Positions 23,671-35,475 of a stretch of DNA of 64,000 bases are shown piece by piece. Source of the DNA: Cordilura impudica (Eukaryota; Arthropoda; Insecta; Diptera; Scathophagidae); assembly GCA_963682025.1 (NCBI GenBank), contig OY821519.1, positions 1,569,501-1,633,500 on the forward strand. The letters run 5' to 3'. Numbering within the stretch: the stretch's first letter is position 1; each line of letters begins with the position of its first letter. The translations under genes were made by a program, and so were the position numbers. Under the pieces are notes generated by a model, which was not told the DNA's origin, did not search any database, and saw only the letters and a list, made by a program, of their open reading frames with translations.

Positions 23671-24944
23671 GAGTATGAGTTAAAACAAAGAGTTTAATAA
23701 AATAAAATAAAAAAAATTTTGGATTTTTTTAATTTATTTTTTCAAATTGCTTGAAAATATCTACTTATCACACAATTCATAACAGAAGGTATGTAATAGA
23801 ACTATAATTATTAGATTGTAACTCTTTTCGTGACTTCACAAGCCGCAGAGATGAAATAAGTGAATCGGAAAATGCTGCCAGAGGTCCTCATTTTGCTTCA
23901 CTCTTGACGTTCATGCGTCTATGTTTTTTATAAAATTTGATATTCTTCGACAAGCTCTCCAATTGGCAAAGACTAATATTTAATTGTATTTTGATTCGAG
24001 TTACTGCCTCATCATGTGCAAAATATCTCTGCGAAGTGTTTCCATCGTTTGAGTTCCCGTATCCGTACCTGGAGTAGTCTTTTCTTAGTCCAACTTCTTT
24101 GAAACACGCATTCTGTTCGGTTCTAATCTCTTGCTTATCCTAAACTAATGTATTTGCATCAAAGTGTTCCTCCTTTTGTGGAAGGGTATATGGCAATTTT
24201 AGCAAAAACTCCATAACCTTATCCTTGCGTGCAATGGTAGGATTCCATATTCATAATTGCTCTCCTCCCTTTGCGTCTTTTTTTTATAATATTGAGGTTG
24301 TATTTGTCAGTTCGTTTATGACTTTTTCATCAATCACGCAATGTCGATATTATGCACTTGCATACCGGTGGCGACCATAAGTCAATATTGTAACAATATT
24401 ATTGTTCTGTGGTTGGATGGTTGACTATATTTCTATTTTGGGTGCGTAGCTACTCATCTCATCACGCCATATAATTTCTGGAACAACATCTTTTTTACCC
24501 CTAGCTTTCGAAGAAGCAGCTGGGAGCAGTTGGACTTTGTTGAATTAGGTAAAGGAGTAATCAAAGACCATATTTTGAAAATAAAGCATATATAAAAATT
24601 ATACACATTTTTAATTTCCTTCAAAGTTGAAAATGGTGGAAAAAATAGACAGTTGGTAAATAGCGATTTACCTGGAGAAACACAAAGCAAACAGTAAATT
24701 TTTTTTCCTATAACTGGACCAAATTGAATAAAAATTTTGTGTTTTTTGAAAACCGAAAATCGGTAACTTTGAAGGGTTATATCTTCTATACTAAAAATCT
24801 GATTTTATTAAAGGTAGTTAATTTGATATCTTTCCCGTAAGATGAATTAATTAAAAATATCGTACGCATACATAAATTTTTGGATTTTTGCAACCTCGTT
24901 TCTTCTAAGGTCTGTGTGTCATGAAGATGTTGTAATAGAGTATT
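23671..24944. other. AT-rich intronic stretch
   Basis: No convincing coding or repeat structure; several short open frames without domains. Confidence 0.4.
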
Positions 24945-25112
24945 TAGACATGGGTCAACCACTTCACAACTGAGACAAAGGAACAGTCAAAAGAGTGGAC
25001 TGAAATGGGAGAATCGTCTCCAAAGAATGCGAAAACAGTTCCAACTGTAGCAGAGTTATGAGAAATTTTTTATTGATTATCTTCAAAAAGGAAAATAATC
25101 AACGGTGAGTAA
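24945..25112 (+). pseudogene. mariner transposase central relic, cut by a Helitron
   Basis: The frame reads TWVNHFTTETKEQSKEWTEM then GESSPKNAKTVPTVAEL and, after stops, a degenerate DYLQKGK-like piece ending INGE. This is the conserved mariner block 'DETWVHHF.PETKEQSKQW…PKKAKTVPSAGKV…DYLxKGKTINGxYY'. It stops exactly where the Helitron-like 5' end begins at 25113. Confidence 0.75.
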
Positions 25113-25255
25113 TCTAATATATAAAATTCTCGTGTCACGGTGTTTGTGATAAAACTCCTCCGAAACGGCTTGACCGATTTATATAAAATTTTGTATATGT
25201 GTTTGGTAGGTATGCGAATAGGTCGTAAGGTATATTTCGTATTGCGAGGTGATTA

Positions 25256-25830
25256 GGGCGTGGTACATCCCATACAAAGTGAATTTTAAATATCATATAT
25301 ATTGAGTACTATGACGGAGAGAGCTGTGCAAATTTATGATAGGTCGCTTATTATTAGTGTAAGTAGCCAAGCCGAAAATGGGCGGGATCAGATAAGTGGG
25401 CATGGCACCACACATACAAAAAAATATTTTATGTCATATATCTCGCTTACTATGACAGCCACACCTTTGCACATTTGCCTGATGTTATCCATTACTAATG
25501 TGAGTAGTCGGACCAAAAATGGGAGGGATCGCACCAATGGGCGTGGCACCTCCCTTACAAAAAAAATACTCAAAGTCATATATCTCGCGTACTATGACAG
25601 CCACACCTTGTACATTTGCCTGATGTTATCCTTTACTAATGTGAGTAGTCGCTATAAAAATGAATGGGATGACATCAATGGGCATGGCATCTCCCTTACA
25701 AAGTGAATTTTAAATATCATATATATTGAGTACTATGACGGAGAGAGCGGTGCAAATTTGTGATAGGTCGCTTATTATTGATCTAAGTAGCCAAGCCGAA
25801 AATGGGCGGGATCGGGTAAGTGCGCGTGAC
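25256..25830 (+). repeat. 142-bp tandem repeats in the Helitron, left block
   Basis: GGGCGTGGCACC-like landmarks recur at 25256, 25398, 25539, 25680 and 25822 (period 141-142). Each unit has ATCATATATCTCGAGTACTA-like text, TTTGCACATTTGCCTG and GTAGTCGGACCAAAAATGGG-like text. The open frame 25302-25706 is an effect of the periodicity. Confidence 0.8.
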
Positions 25831-28086
25831 ATCTGTAATGTAACATGCGCACCGTAGTTATCCCAAGATGCTGTTTTGTTAAATAGCAGTAGTTATATGA
25901 CTTTTATAAAATTCGTCTAAATATTTCTATAAAAATAATACTACAGAGATATGAAGTCAATTTTATATCAAACTGATGATTTTGTAATTTGTTAAGCAGT
26001 TCTTGCGAAACCTGTAACTAGGCTTTAATAATCATATGGTTTGCGGCTTCTCTAAATTGTCAAAAACTCTTATACGGTTTAGTAAAGGATTGTCAAGCAT
26101 TGATTTTCATAAATCTAATCGCCGATCAAATAAATAATAGTTGTGTTGAAAAAAAAACTTTATAATAATGACAGAAATACGAAATAAGATAAGGAAAATA
26201 ATACTTTGTGTACAAATTATCATTATAAGAATTACTGGTTGAGCACCATCTATCAACAAAATTTAAAACGTCTAAGAACGCATAATCGACGCTGATGCAC
26301 CTTCGATAAAGTTATCGAGTATTGATAGAAACTTGCACACGTCAGCCACACCATTATCTTAGTAGAACATTCATATGTAAATTCTTTTTCAACGTGCTTT
26401 CAAAGTGACACGACATAAATTTCCCGGAAAGTTTCTGGAATTCGTTAATAGTTCAATTTCACCCTGCACGACTTCAGTTTGCAATTAGTAATTAACTAGG
26501 GTTTAATAAATCCAGCACGAATCGAGCTGAAAAGGTAACAATCCCTTTATCTGAGTGTTACTTCTGAAGGTAACCTTAAATTTTTATATACAGATAAAAC
26601 CCAATAATACTAGTCGCGGAAAGTTCTTGAAAAATCACCTGTACAGCCATTGCCAACGTATTCCGACTAAACATGTTCTCAGTGACATCTACCATTTCAG
26701 GCAATGTAAATTAACTTCATACAAAGAAGTTACTTGTTGGAAATAAAAACCATTTTAGTGGGGGACTCATTTAACGAGCCACCACTGTTAAATTTTTTTT
26801 GGTACACGTTAAAGGTATAAAGCTAATTGTTCTCAAAAACAGAAGTTTTTACGTTGAACGAACATCAACAGTAATAACAGGTTATAAATAGACCACGAGG
26901 AAGTGAAGCCAACATTGAAAACTAAAGCATATAGTAAATAACTTGATCAAAGGTAGATATTTCAGAAACTTCATGGGACATTTCACAAAACAAGAAAAAA
27001 AAAAAGGACCAACTACACACAATCGATCAAAAAATTAGTGAACATTTCACGACGTATTAATCTCGTGCCCCATGCCTGAATACGTAAGGCGAGTTCCAAC
27101 TTTAAAAGAATAAATCAGCTAAGAGTCAGAGGCAGCATCTATCGGGAAAGCAATGCCTTAACTTGCAATTATATTCCCATCTTTAGTCCAACATTAGTCG
27201 GAAGAATTGTCGACATGAACAAAATAAAAGAAAATTTATTAACTAGGAATCATTATATGTAACTACGTCATACATTACAAAAAAGAAAAAAAAAACATAA
27301 TTCTAGTGTTCATAGCACTATCATAATATCCCGTGTAAAAAGGCTCTGTATTGTTTAAATTAACTATCTAAAAAATAGCATAGTTATAATTATAATGTGC
27401 TCCATTTTTTTCGAGGTACATCATTAAATAGAAAAGCCAAATCCCAGAAAACTGTTCATAAAAAAAATCAGTAAAAGTTGTATCATATAGCACTATGAAT
27501 CTTAGTTTTATTAGTATTCATTAAAAAAGAAAAGAAAAAATTCATTATATTTTTTTAAGAGTATATCATTAGTATGGAATCCCCCCTATTACTGCAGCAT
27601 TTAGCCAAAGAATTATTCTGTTAATATATAGTTACAACACCTGTGCACCCGCAGTCTGAGGAGGCCTCATCACACCAGTGGTTGCCGTAATGTTCGTTGG
27701 TGAGTCTAATATTTATTAAAATTGTCTGTATATTTTTTTGTTTTGCTTATTTTGATATGAAGTCGGTTGTTGAAGTTTGTGAAGAAGCAACAACTATGCA
27801 AAAACTACGTCATCCCTTTTATATAAATCACCAATGTGTTTGATAATGGTCATCATCTATAACGAGGTCACTTTATCTCTCTTATTTCGTTCTCAATCCC
27901 TGTAAGGAATCAATATAGTTTTTGCTTCTTTCGTACAGCAGTAATTACAAAAATATTTTTCCTGCCTATAACAGCATTCCCATTATATGTTACAATGTTT
28001 AGCTGTATAGAAAGGAACAGCGTAGTATTATAGTATTTTATTAAGATTCTTTTTTTTACAAGAAAAATACTGATCGTTGGTTTGCT

Positions 28087-28118
<32 letters not shown>

Positions 28119-28844
28119 TGTAAATGCGATAGGAATGTTTTATTCGACTTCTAACTTCCTTCAGCACGTTATAACCTTTTTATATAAAACGTATTTAGTT
28201 TTAAAATTGATCAATTGATCAATCAGATTAATTTTGATAAATTTAGATTGTAACTGAATTGTTAAATAAATTATGAATTATTAAAGAAAAACACAATGGA
28301 ACGTTAAATCTAATATTTTTGTTACTTGGTGAGGGAAATTGAAAGGGATTCGGATAAGGGTCTTAGTATCATAATATCGCCGCTGAGACATAGGTAGGGC
28401 GGGTGAAGAAGCGTTGGCCCCGATCAACATCTTGGGTATTCCAACACATACCATACAAGTCCATCGATATACAATTCCGCCGTAGGTTCATTTCAGAAAC
28501 TATTCATATCACGTCCATTCTTCTGATTGTTTAGTTGCTCTTTCTTTATCATAACTGAGGCAAGGGAGTCTAACATTTTTATGTATAACAAATATTAGCA
28601 TATGTGGATACTCGAATAGCAAAAATAGACACGAACCCCCCCAACTAGACTGTTAGCTAGCAATGTAAGGCTCCCCATCGTCTGTATTTGCCATTCTAAA
28701 ATTATATTTATATAAGTATAGGTAGATGTCACGCTGACTGCATATGCCCATCAGCTTATCGTCTTGTTTACCCAAGATTCAAATACCCGGTATATTTTGT
28801 ATACTTCAAACAAAAATTTATTGGATTACTCCTATTGTTCATTA
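25831..28844. other. Helitron interior between repeat blocks
   Basis: AT-rich, with an A21 run near 28088-28108. The text at 25848 (TGTAATGTAACATGCGCACC) breaks the repeat unit and AAAAACCATTTTAGTGGGGG at 26743 resembles an LTR end plus primer site, but no matching second LTR or gene was seen. Possibly an old insertion. Confidence 0.35.
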
Positions 28845-29500
28845 CACACCTCATATACAAAGTAAATATTAAAGGTCATATATCTAGAGTAATATGACAG
28901 CCACAGCTTTGTCCATTTGTCTGAGATTATCCATTATTAATGTAAGTAATCGGACACAAAATGGGTGACATCGGACCAATGGGCGTGGCACCCACATACA
29001 AAATTAATTCTTACATCATATATATTGAGTACTATTACAAGGAGAGTACGCAAATTTGTGTGAAGTCATCTATTATTAATGTTAGTAGCCATGCCGAAAA
29101 CGGGAGGGAGAGCTTTGCACATTTGTCTGCGGTTATCTTTTATTAATGTAAGTAGTCGGACAAAAAAGGGTAAGATTGGACCAATGGACGTGGTAGACCC
29201 CATAGAAAGTAAATATTAAATGTCATATATCTGGAGTACTGTAATAGTGAGAGCCTTTAGCCTTTTCATGAGCCAGTAAGTAATTCACGTGATTAGTCGA
29301 CGAAAAAATGGGCGTGATCAGAGCAGTGGGTATGGCGCCGCACACAAGAATTAAATATTTACATAATATCATATAACTCAAGTACTATGAAAGGAAAAGC
29401 CTTTACAGTTTGAAAGAGTCCTTCAGATATTAATGTAAGTAGTCAGATAAAAATGGGCGGAATATTGCCATTGGGCGTGGCACCTCTTATAAAAGTTTGT
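28845..29500 (+). repeat. 142-bp tandem repeats in the Helitron, right block
   Basis: More diverged units of the left block, same orientation; landmarks at 28981, 29186, 29328 and 29473. Further broken pieces run to about 29990. Confidence 0.7.
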
Positions 29501-30278
29501 GAATAGTCGTGAAAAATATGGGAGGAATCGCCAAATTCAAAAATCGAAAAGTTGTCAAATGATATTCTCAATTCAAGTCCAACCTTTAAGTGTTGCGGGA
29601 ATTAATTTGGGAAATCCACGCTATATGTAGCTTGCTTCAGAGTAAGAACGCCGAAAAATTTTATAATTTTTCCACTGAATGAAAAAACAAGAACAAATTT
29701 CTATATCGGCAAATATTGAAATAAAAAGAAATATCTAATGTATATATATACAGCTGGGCTACTATAATAGAAAAAGGCTTTACACTTTGTACGAGTCCAT
29801 TCATATATTAATAAGAGTAGTCGGGCAAAAAATGCGCGGGATATGATTAGTCTTGAAATTTTTGACAAGTGCATTAATGTGATAAGTGGTGGAAAATATG
29901 GGCGGAATCTGCCAACTACAAAAATCGCCAAAATCAAAGATCACCAAGCCGAAAATCGCGAAACACAAAAATTGCCAAATGAATATTGGTTTTCATTGTT
30001 CAAGTTTCATACTTTAGGATAAAAAATATATTATTTTTTACTTTAATTTATGTTTTACTTTTGATGGATCTAACAATAAATATGATCGTTACGTTAAAGA
30101 AGTACGTTGTATTGAGAAAATAAATAAATGTTGGTGATTTTTTTTTTTTTTTCAAAGGCGATCCCAGCCATTCATAAATCCCGCCCCCACACACTTACAA
30201 TACATCGTTATTTTTTAGCAACAAAAATATTCACTTGAAATAAGTTTTATGGCAAAACAACATTTTCGGGTCAGCTAG

Positions 30279-31691
30279 TATTTTTATATATTTTTATTTA
30301 TTTTTATTTATTGTTTAAGTAATGATATTAAAGAAAGAAGCCCGAATTTGGCGTAAAAGAAACTTTTGCCAGGGTATAGAGCTAAAAGAAGATTAAGTTA
30401 AGAAATAAAAAAAAAAGTTTCCCAAATTTGTTGTATTTTCTTTGCCAAGTCGGATTGATCTTGGACTGCCCACGTATGTTTTTCTTATTTTCGTCCATCG
30501 AATCCGTAATTGAAATACTTAATTTCACAAATTCAGAAATATTTGTTTTTTCCATTTAGTGTATGTTTGTTACTTTTATTTAAAAAAAAAAAAAAAAAAA
30601 ACAACAACAACAACAAATTACCAATGAATGTGTAATTTCATTCACAACATCTTGAAAATAATATAAAACGCGTTTTGCTACAACTACAACAGAGCCTATG
30701 CAACATCCCAAACAAGTTGCTTGAGCGACTAAAGATACGAATTATGTATATTGTATTGCTAAGCAAGTTTATGGAATGCGGGTCATCGCTCAACAAGTCT
30801 TTTATAAATATGTCAGTAATTTCTAGTTAATTACATCATAAGTGTAATGACGAGATAATCTAAAATCTAAAACCTAAACTCAGTTTATTTTAAAAGATTG
30901 TTTTTCAATTAATTAATAGAAAAAATTCCTATAAATACAATGTTTAACTAATTACTTCAACAAACCTGATTTTATATAGCTATTATATTTTCAGTCTAAA
31001 TTGTTTGGCTGAAACTAAAAACTAAAAAAATTATAAAAAAACATTTCCAAATATATGAAAAAACTTTTGTTAAATATTAAATTTACAATATTCCTGATTT
31101 TAATATATAATTAACAAGAATAACTTTTTACATATTTAAGGTGGGAAACATTAAGTAGGAAAAAAAATAAAAATCTTTTAATAAGACCCAATTTTATCGA
31201 AAATGAAAAAAAATTTATTTTTGCAAATTTCAAGTAAAGTGAAATAAATAGCACATTGCTTTCAGATTAGGATGGATATATGTTCTATGTTAATTGACTA
31301 GTAGTTGCACATTCGTTTTATGTAAAACTTCTAGTGTTTAGTTTTACTACAAAATTACTACTTCTACAATGTTTACTTACACCTTTCTGTTGTATCTGTA
31401 TTTAAATCTACTTGTAGTGTCCTAGTCAGCATTTTATGAAATTATAGATCAATTTCGAATCTTCTATGCGATTAAACTAATCATTAATACGCATTATCTG
31501 ACCATAAAAGATTCTTTTGTCGGGAAAAAAATGGTACCCTATACATGACTCTTCTTGGAGAGTCTTTTATTACCAGCTTTTATGATAAGTTTCGGTTCAT
31601 TTTCGTTATAAAAAGTAAAATGTTAATTGTTGTAAATGATTCAAATTTTCAGAGTTATTTTATTGAATTGAAAAACAACTTATAAATAAAA
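30279..31691. other. AT-rich intronic stretch
   Basis: Contains a poly-A/(CAA)n tract at about 30580-30615. Nothing else supported. Confidence 0.45.
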
Positions 31692-32055
31692 TCTATAATA
31701 TTAATAGGCTAAGCGAATTTTTGCTACCGATGTTTTATTCTACCGTTTTATCCCGATTTTGACCAAACGTATATTATTTGAAAGGTATTTCTTTTTAGCT
31801 GTTCACCAGATTTACAGATATTTAAATTTTTTCCCTTATTTTGAGTAAATTGCATTTAAAGTTGCTACTAACACATACATAAAATTATACAAAAGCTATG
31901 TGTGTGTTTATTAAATTTGTTAATGTGTTTGTAATAAAAATTAGTTTATTTTTTTGTTTTGATTTCTGAGTTAGCTGTAATTGATTAGCATACTTTTAGG
32001 GTCTTTACTAATTGAAAGAATAAAATTTCGAATTTCGAGGGCTGGAATCTGCTAG
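31692..32055 (+). mobile_element. Small non-autonomous Helitron, copy 2
   Basis: Begins TCTATAATATTAATAGGCTA and ends TTTCGAGGGCTGGAATCTGCTAG, between A (31691) and T (32056). 364 bp, non-coding, close to copy 3 at 53252. Confidence 0.82.
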
Positions 32056-32300
32056 TATAATTTATTCACCTTCACTGTCATAGGAACAGCTATCACTTCA
32101 ATCGTTTAAATTGCCATTATAGAAACTATTTTCATTATTTGCTTGGTTTGCTTCGATCTGCTCCTGAACATTTTCTTGAGATTTTTTTTTAATTTGTTGG
32201 GGATATTAGTTTTCCGGCTTCTTTTTTAAGCCAATCTTTTTAATTTTAACAACTGTATTTCACGATCCGACTGACATTAATAAAAAGAAATTCACTATTT
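32056..32300 (-). pseudogene. Uncertain degraded coding remnant
   Basis: Minus-strand frames give SDREIQLLKLKRLA, then QENVQEQIEANQANNENSFY and SDSCSYDSEGE before a stop, with breaks. Looks like the acidic C-terminus of some lost gene; family unknown. Confidence 0.2.
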
Positions 32301-32715
32301 TCAAATATTGGACAATTGTTAAGAAATTAATGAAGAAAAATTGGCACGTTATTAGCGGAAACAACACCACAGCAATAACTTTTCATCGGGCAGCTTTTCA
32401 AAATATTATTCCGAATTAGCATTCAAAACAGTCGCAGTTCAAACACCTGTCATTTTGTTATTGTTTTTTCAACAAATCACTTTTCGAACGTAAGTGCTAA
32501 TAAATTTCGAGTGTTTCTTTTAATCATAAGCGATTATTATTAATCAGTTTTTAATCATCAACAATACTCCAAGAAAACAAATCAGTAAGTTTTTTTTTTT
32601 TTTGTAAAATTATCTTCCAAATGTGGGGTGGGTTATATTAACAAGTTTTCAATGTACTCATGTGTATGTGTGATGTGTATTGCATATTAAAAATGTTTAA
32701 AACAAGTTTACTTAC

Positions 32716-32844
32716 CGCAACTTCATTGCATAACAACTCACGATCTGCGGGTGCAATATCCAGATCGATGGCACTAAAATTGGCGCGAATGGGATGTACT
32801 TTACTGAATAGTTGAGAATTTTCGACACGTACCGTATCAAATAT
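32716..32844 (-). CDS. FAR exon 2
   Basis: 43 codons, phase 0 at both ends, bounded by CAATAG acceptor and GTAAGT donor. It begins IFDTVRVENSQLFSKVHP, which follows FNES of exon 1 as FARs require, and ends DRELLCNEVA, which leads into the IVFNVVASVKF of exon 3. The small 126-bp intron to exon 1 contrasts with the 21.6 kb intron that follows. Confidence 0.88.
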
Positions 32845-32970
32845 CTATTGAAGAACCAAAGGATAAACTACTTTTTGTTTGTTTGTTTATTTACAAACCA
32901 CTTGGTCGACATGACACCATATGATGATGTTGCTGTTACGACATATACTTACGTACGTACACACACTTAC

Positions 32971-33309
32971 CGATTCATTGAAATATTGCTTCAAACGTTG
33001 TTCGACAGTCATATTGTTCTTGCAACGTATTAACATGTAAATTTTACGGACATCAACAGCACGCAATAATTTCTGTATTAACACCTTGCCCACAAATCCC
33101 GTTCCACCTGTGATGAGTATAGTGGAGTTTTGATAAAAATCCTTGATTGGTGTTTTACTGCTGCCAGAAGAAGTGTTGTTGGTTGACTGCTGTTTGATGA
33201 TATTATTGTCAGTGTGTACATTGCTGCTGGTGACATCGTTTTGTTGGACATGGTCTTGTTGTTGTTGAAACATACCAGCGAAGGTATCATCAGTACTAGC
33301 TGCACACAT
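32971..33309 (-). CDS. FAR exon 1 (N-terminus with Rossmann motif)
   Basis: Encodes 113 residues starting at an ATG in a CAAA-ATG context, good for flies. The first ~53 residues are polar and Gln/Ser/Asn-rich and look disordered. Then TPIKDFYQNSTILITGGTGF and VGKVLIQKLLRAVDVRKIY give the start of the Rossmann fold with the NADPH-binding TGxxGxxG. The exon ends after FNES at a GTAAGT donor (intron starts 32970). Most FARs have the glycine motif near residue 20, so this one carries an N-terminal extension. The same frame stays open without a Met for about 70 codons upstream (to about 33520), so the start could lie in an earlier exon. Confidence 0.88.
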
Positions 33310-33520
33310 TTTGTATTCAATTGAACTTTTACGGGATGAAGGTGTCGATAATGTTGATGTTGATAGCGATGCTGATGCTGAGGCTGATGACGTAGAGGCA
33401 AATGATTTGTGATTTAATTTAACATTGGTTTGTTTCCCAACTAAATATTCGTGAATAAATAAGAGAGTGGAAGATGTATTTATTGTTAGAACCGTTCGAA
33501 CTTGTTTAATTTAATTAAGA
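33310..33520 (-). other. Open frame upstream of FAR start; possible longer N-terminus or 5' UTR
   Basis: The frame of FAR exon 1 continues upstream without a stop to about 33520. Its nearer half, about 33310-33420, is Ser/Thr/Ala-rich and resembles a disordered protein segment. No in-frame Met is present. An AG at about 33442 (ATTTAG before TTGGGAAAC) could act as a splice acceptor for an upstream coding exon. Equally it may be 5' UTR. Undecided from sequence alone. Confidence 0.35.
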
Positions 33521-34156
33521 CATATATTAAAATATAAATTGTTTTTTCCACCGTTATACTGTACTTGACAAAGTTTTCTTAACAAATGACCACAAACTAA
33601 ATAAAAGCTTTATTAATATTTCTATTTTAGAAATTTAAATCGAAACACTCTCAACGTTTTAACCAATCAATCATTCAACCAATAAATTAATCAATAAATA
33701 ACAGATAGATTTCTTTAAAAATTTTCCCACAATTCAATAAACGAATGACATGCAATATTTGGTATACGAGGACATGAAAACCATATACTTTAATCACATG
33801 TTTCAACCGAATGAAAACAAACATATTCGTACATGTATATATATGTAGTATATAGACTTACGCACATAAATTTGTAATAGGTACTACAATTAGTATACAA
33901 ACAAACAAACATGTGTATGTATGTTAAGTCCTCGTGCATATGTTAGTATGTACGTACATGCATACAATGCCATGGCTGCACTAAATTCAATTTACTTCCC
34001 ATGAATGTTTACAATATTTTCGTTTCTTAACTATTTCGACAACATATTCAGTTAATTGTAGATATTTTGCTACGAGAATGTAAATAAACTAGTTTTGATT
34101 GTGTTTGACTGAAATTAATTTTAATCGGTTCTTTTTTTAAATTTCGCATACTTTAA
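33521..34156. other. Upstream flank of FAR
   Basis: AT-rich, with ACAAACAAAC and ATGTATGTATGT microsatellite-like patches near 33900-33960. A promoter for FAR may lie here but no clear TATA/initiator pair was found. Confidence 0.35.
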
Positions 34157-35450
34157 AATTGCAAATACAAAAAAAATAAAAAAAATTTAGCTTTGCAGAA
34201 AAATAACTGATTCTTCAAATGACAATTTAAATTCGTATGATAATGCATTATAACGGTTCGTTTCTCTTTTTGTTTGTAGTCAAGTATAAAATTCTTCATT
34301 ACTTTTTTGGTTCAACAGAATAGAACCACCTTTTATTAAAATCACCACCTTTTTATAAATCAAACAGACTTGCTTTTTTGTACTTGATAATTGATTTTAT
34401 TGTAATTATTTCCTTTAAATATTAATTTAATAATGCGTAAATTTACCGTAATTTACAATAACTTCATAGATTCTATTTTTCATTGATTCGAATACGGATT
34501 TTAAGTAGTCGAGAGATATTTCACCCCATGCATCTTTTATTCCATCAATTAGCTCATCTTTGGCTTCGTACAACTTTCCTCCTTCGTATACCTTACGGTT
34601 TCGTCAACCCCAAATATTTTCTATAATGTTAAGGTCGGGCGAATAGGACGGCCAATTTAAGGTCTCAATATTTCGGCTGGCAATCCACGATTTTACTACA
34701 CGTGCCGTGTGTATAGGTGCGTTATCATGTTGATAAATCTACTCTAGTGGTCCAAAAATCTTTTATCTTAGGGAAAGCCTGTTCCAATAGGTTTTTGTAA
34801 TTATTTCCGGTCATTCGGGTACTTTGAACAACAAGGTCAATAACGCCATAGTATGAAACTGCAGCCCATGCCATAACGCCCCCCTCTCTGCTGGGATGGC
34901 GGCTCAAAAATTTTTCCTCTTTACGGATATCGTGAAAATAAAAGTTGTAGCCATCGGGACCATCCATATTAAATTTTTTTTCATCCGAAAAAAATAACTT
35001 TTCGCCAATCTTTATCACTCAATTGTCTTTGAATATAGTTGACTTACTTGCATTTACTCCTGCTAAATGCTTGATTTTAGATGTAGATTGGGCTGAATTT
35101 GAGGCAATTCGAAGAATTTTTCGCTTGTCCTGTGGTGTTAGCGCTGTGTAAGTACCTCCTTTGTAATTTTTATTATATGTTCCACGATGTTTTATGTAAT
35201 TCATTACCACATTATGACTTCGTCCAATTTTTCTAGCGATTTCGCGATAAGAATATTTTTCACAATAGTAAACATCAATTTTCACAATTTCCGACGAATT
35301 TAAAGCAATTTTTTTTACCCATTTTTTTTAGTTTTAATTTTATTGGACTTTGATACAACCGCCTCAAGATTTTTTGTATAAATTGTCATTTGAAGAATCA
35401 GCTATTTTTCTGCAAAGCTAATTTTTTTTATTTTTTCTACATTTGCAATT
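34157..35450 (-). mobile_element. 1.3 kb Tc1/mariner-type transposon with ~70-bp TIRs
   Basis: Inverted ends at 34157-34230 and 35382-35450 share AATTGCAAAT, AAAAAATAAAAAAAATT, TAGCTTTGCAGAAAAATA and CTGATTCTTCAAATGACAAT. The transposase pseudogene fills the middle. It lies just upstream of the FAR 5' end. Confidence 0.88.
34427..35322 (-). pseudogene. Tc1-like transposase (frameshifted)
   Basis: Start at 35322 needs a one-base shift in an A-run. 35019-35285 gives the HTH part (YCEKYSYREIARKIGRSHNV, LTPQDKRKILRIAS). 34725-35018 gives FFSDEKKFNMDGPDGYNFYF and HPSREGGVMAWAAVSYYGVI. Downstream in other frames come an ending with SYSPDLNIIENIWG, then a stop codon, then VYEGGKLYEAKDEL. D in SDEKKF and D/E in SPDLNIIEN are catalytic DD34E-type positions. 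Several breaks make it inactive. Confidence 0.88.
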
Positions 35451-35475
35451 GATAAAGTGATGAACCACATTGTAT

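Larger units (their letters stand above)
25113..30278 (+). mobile_element. 5.2 kb non-autonomous Helitron-like element
   Basis: Begins TCTAATATATAAAATTCTCG followed by ACTCCTCCGAAACGGCTTGA, a start seen in many insect Helitrons. Ends TTTTCGGGTCAGCTAG. It is inserted between A (25112) and T (30279) with no target duplication, as Helitrons do. A short stem GTTTT/AAAAC (30244-30258) precedes the CTAG end. No Rep/helicase gene was found. Inside are two blocks of 142-bp repeats and ~3 kb of unrelated AT-rich sequence. Confidence 0.75.
2006..33309 (-). other. Gene span: fatty acyl-CoA reductase (5' part; 3' part lies beyond left edge)
   Basis: Minus-strand gene assembled from five exons that share splice phase 0 and join into one continuous reading frame of 281 codons plus one base. 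Known of the family: FARs reduce fatty acyl-CoA to fatty alcohols with NADPH, usually at the ER or peroxisome, for cuticular lipids, waxes or tracheal waterproofing. Seen here: TGGTGFVG (residues about 67-74), then the usual FAR order with IVFNVVASVKF and the NVLGTKKILDLA helix, then YTMTK (about 254-258) fitting the catalytic YxxxK. The NAD-binding-4 domain is incomplete because later exons, including the sterile domain, lie outside the window. Introns are 126 bp, 21,574 bp, 8,701 bp and 59 bp. The long ones are filled with transposons. Family assignment is firm; which fly FAR paralogue it is was not determined. Confidence 0.9.

Noticed and set aside
25302..25706. 134-residue internally repetitive ORF
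   Set aside because: Product of the 141-142-bp repeat, a multiple-of-three period in part; no protein family.
25848..26760. LTR retrotransposon inside the Helitron
   Set aside because: TGTAATG start and a TGGGGGACTC primer-like site were seen, but no second LTR, gag or pol.
33078..33401. 107-residue His/Gln-rich minus-strand ORF
   Set aside because: Shadow of FAR exon 1 in another frame.
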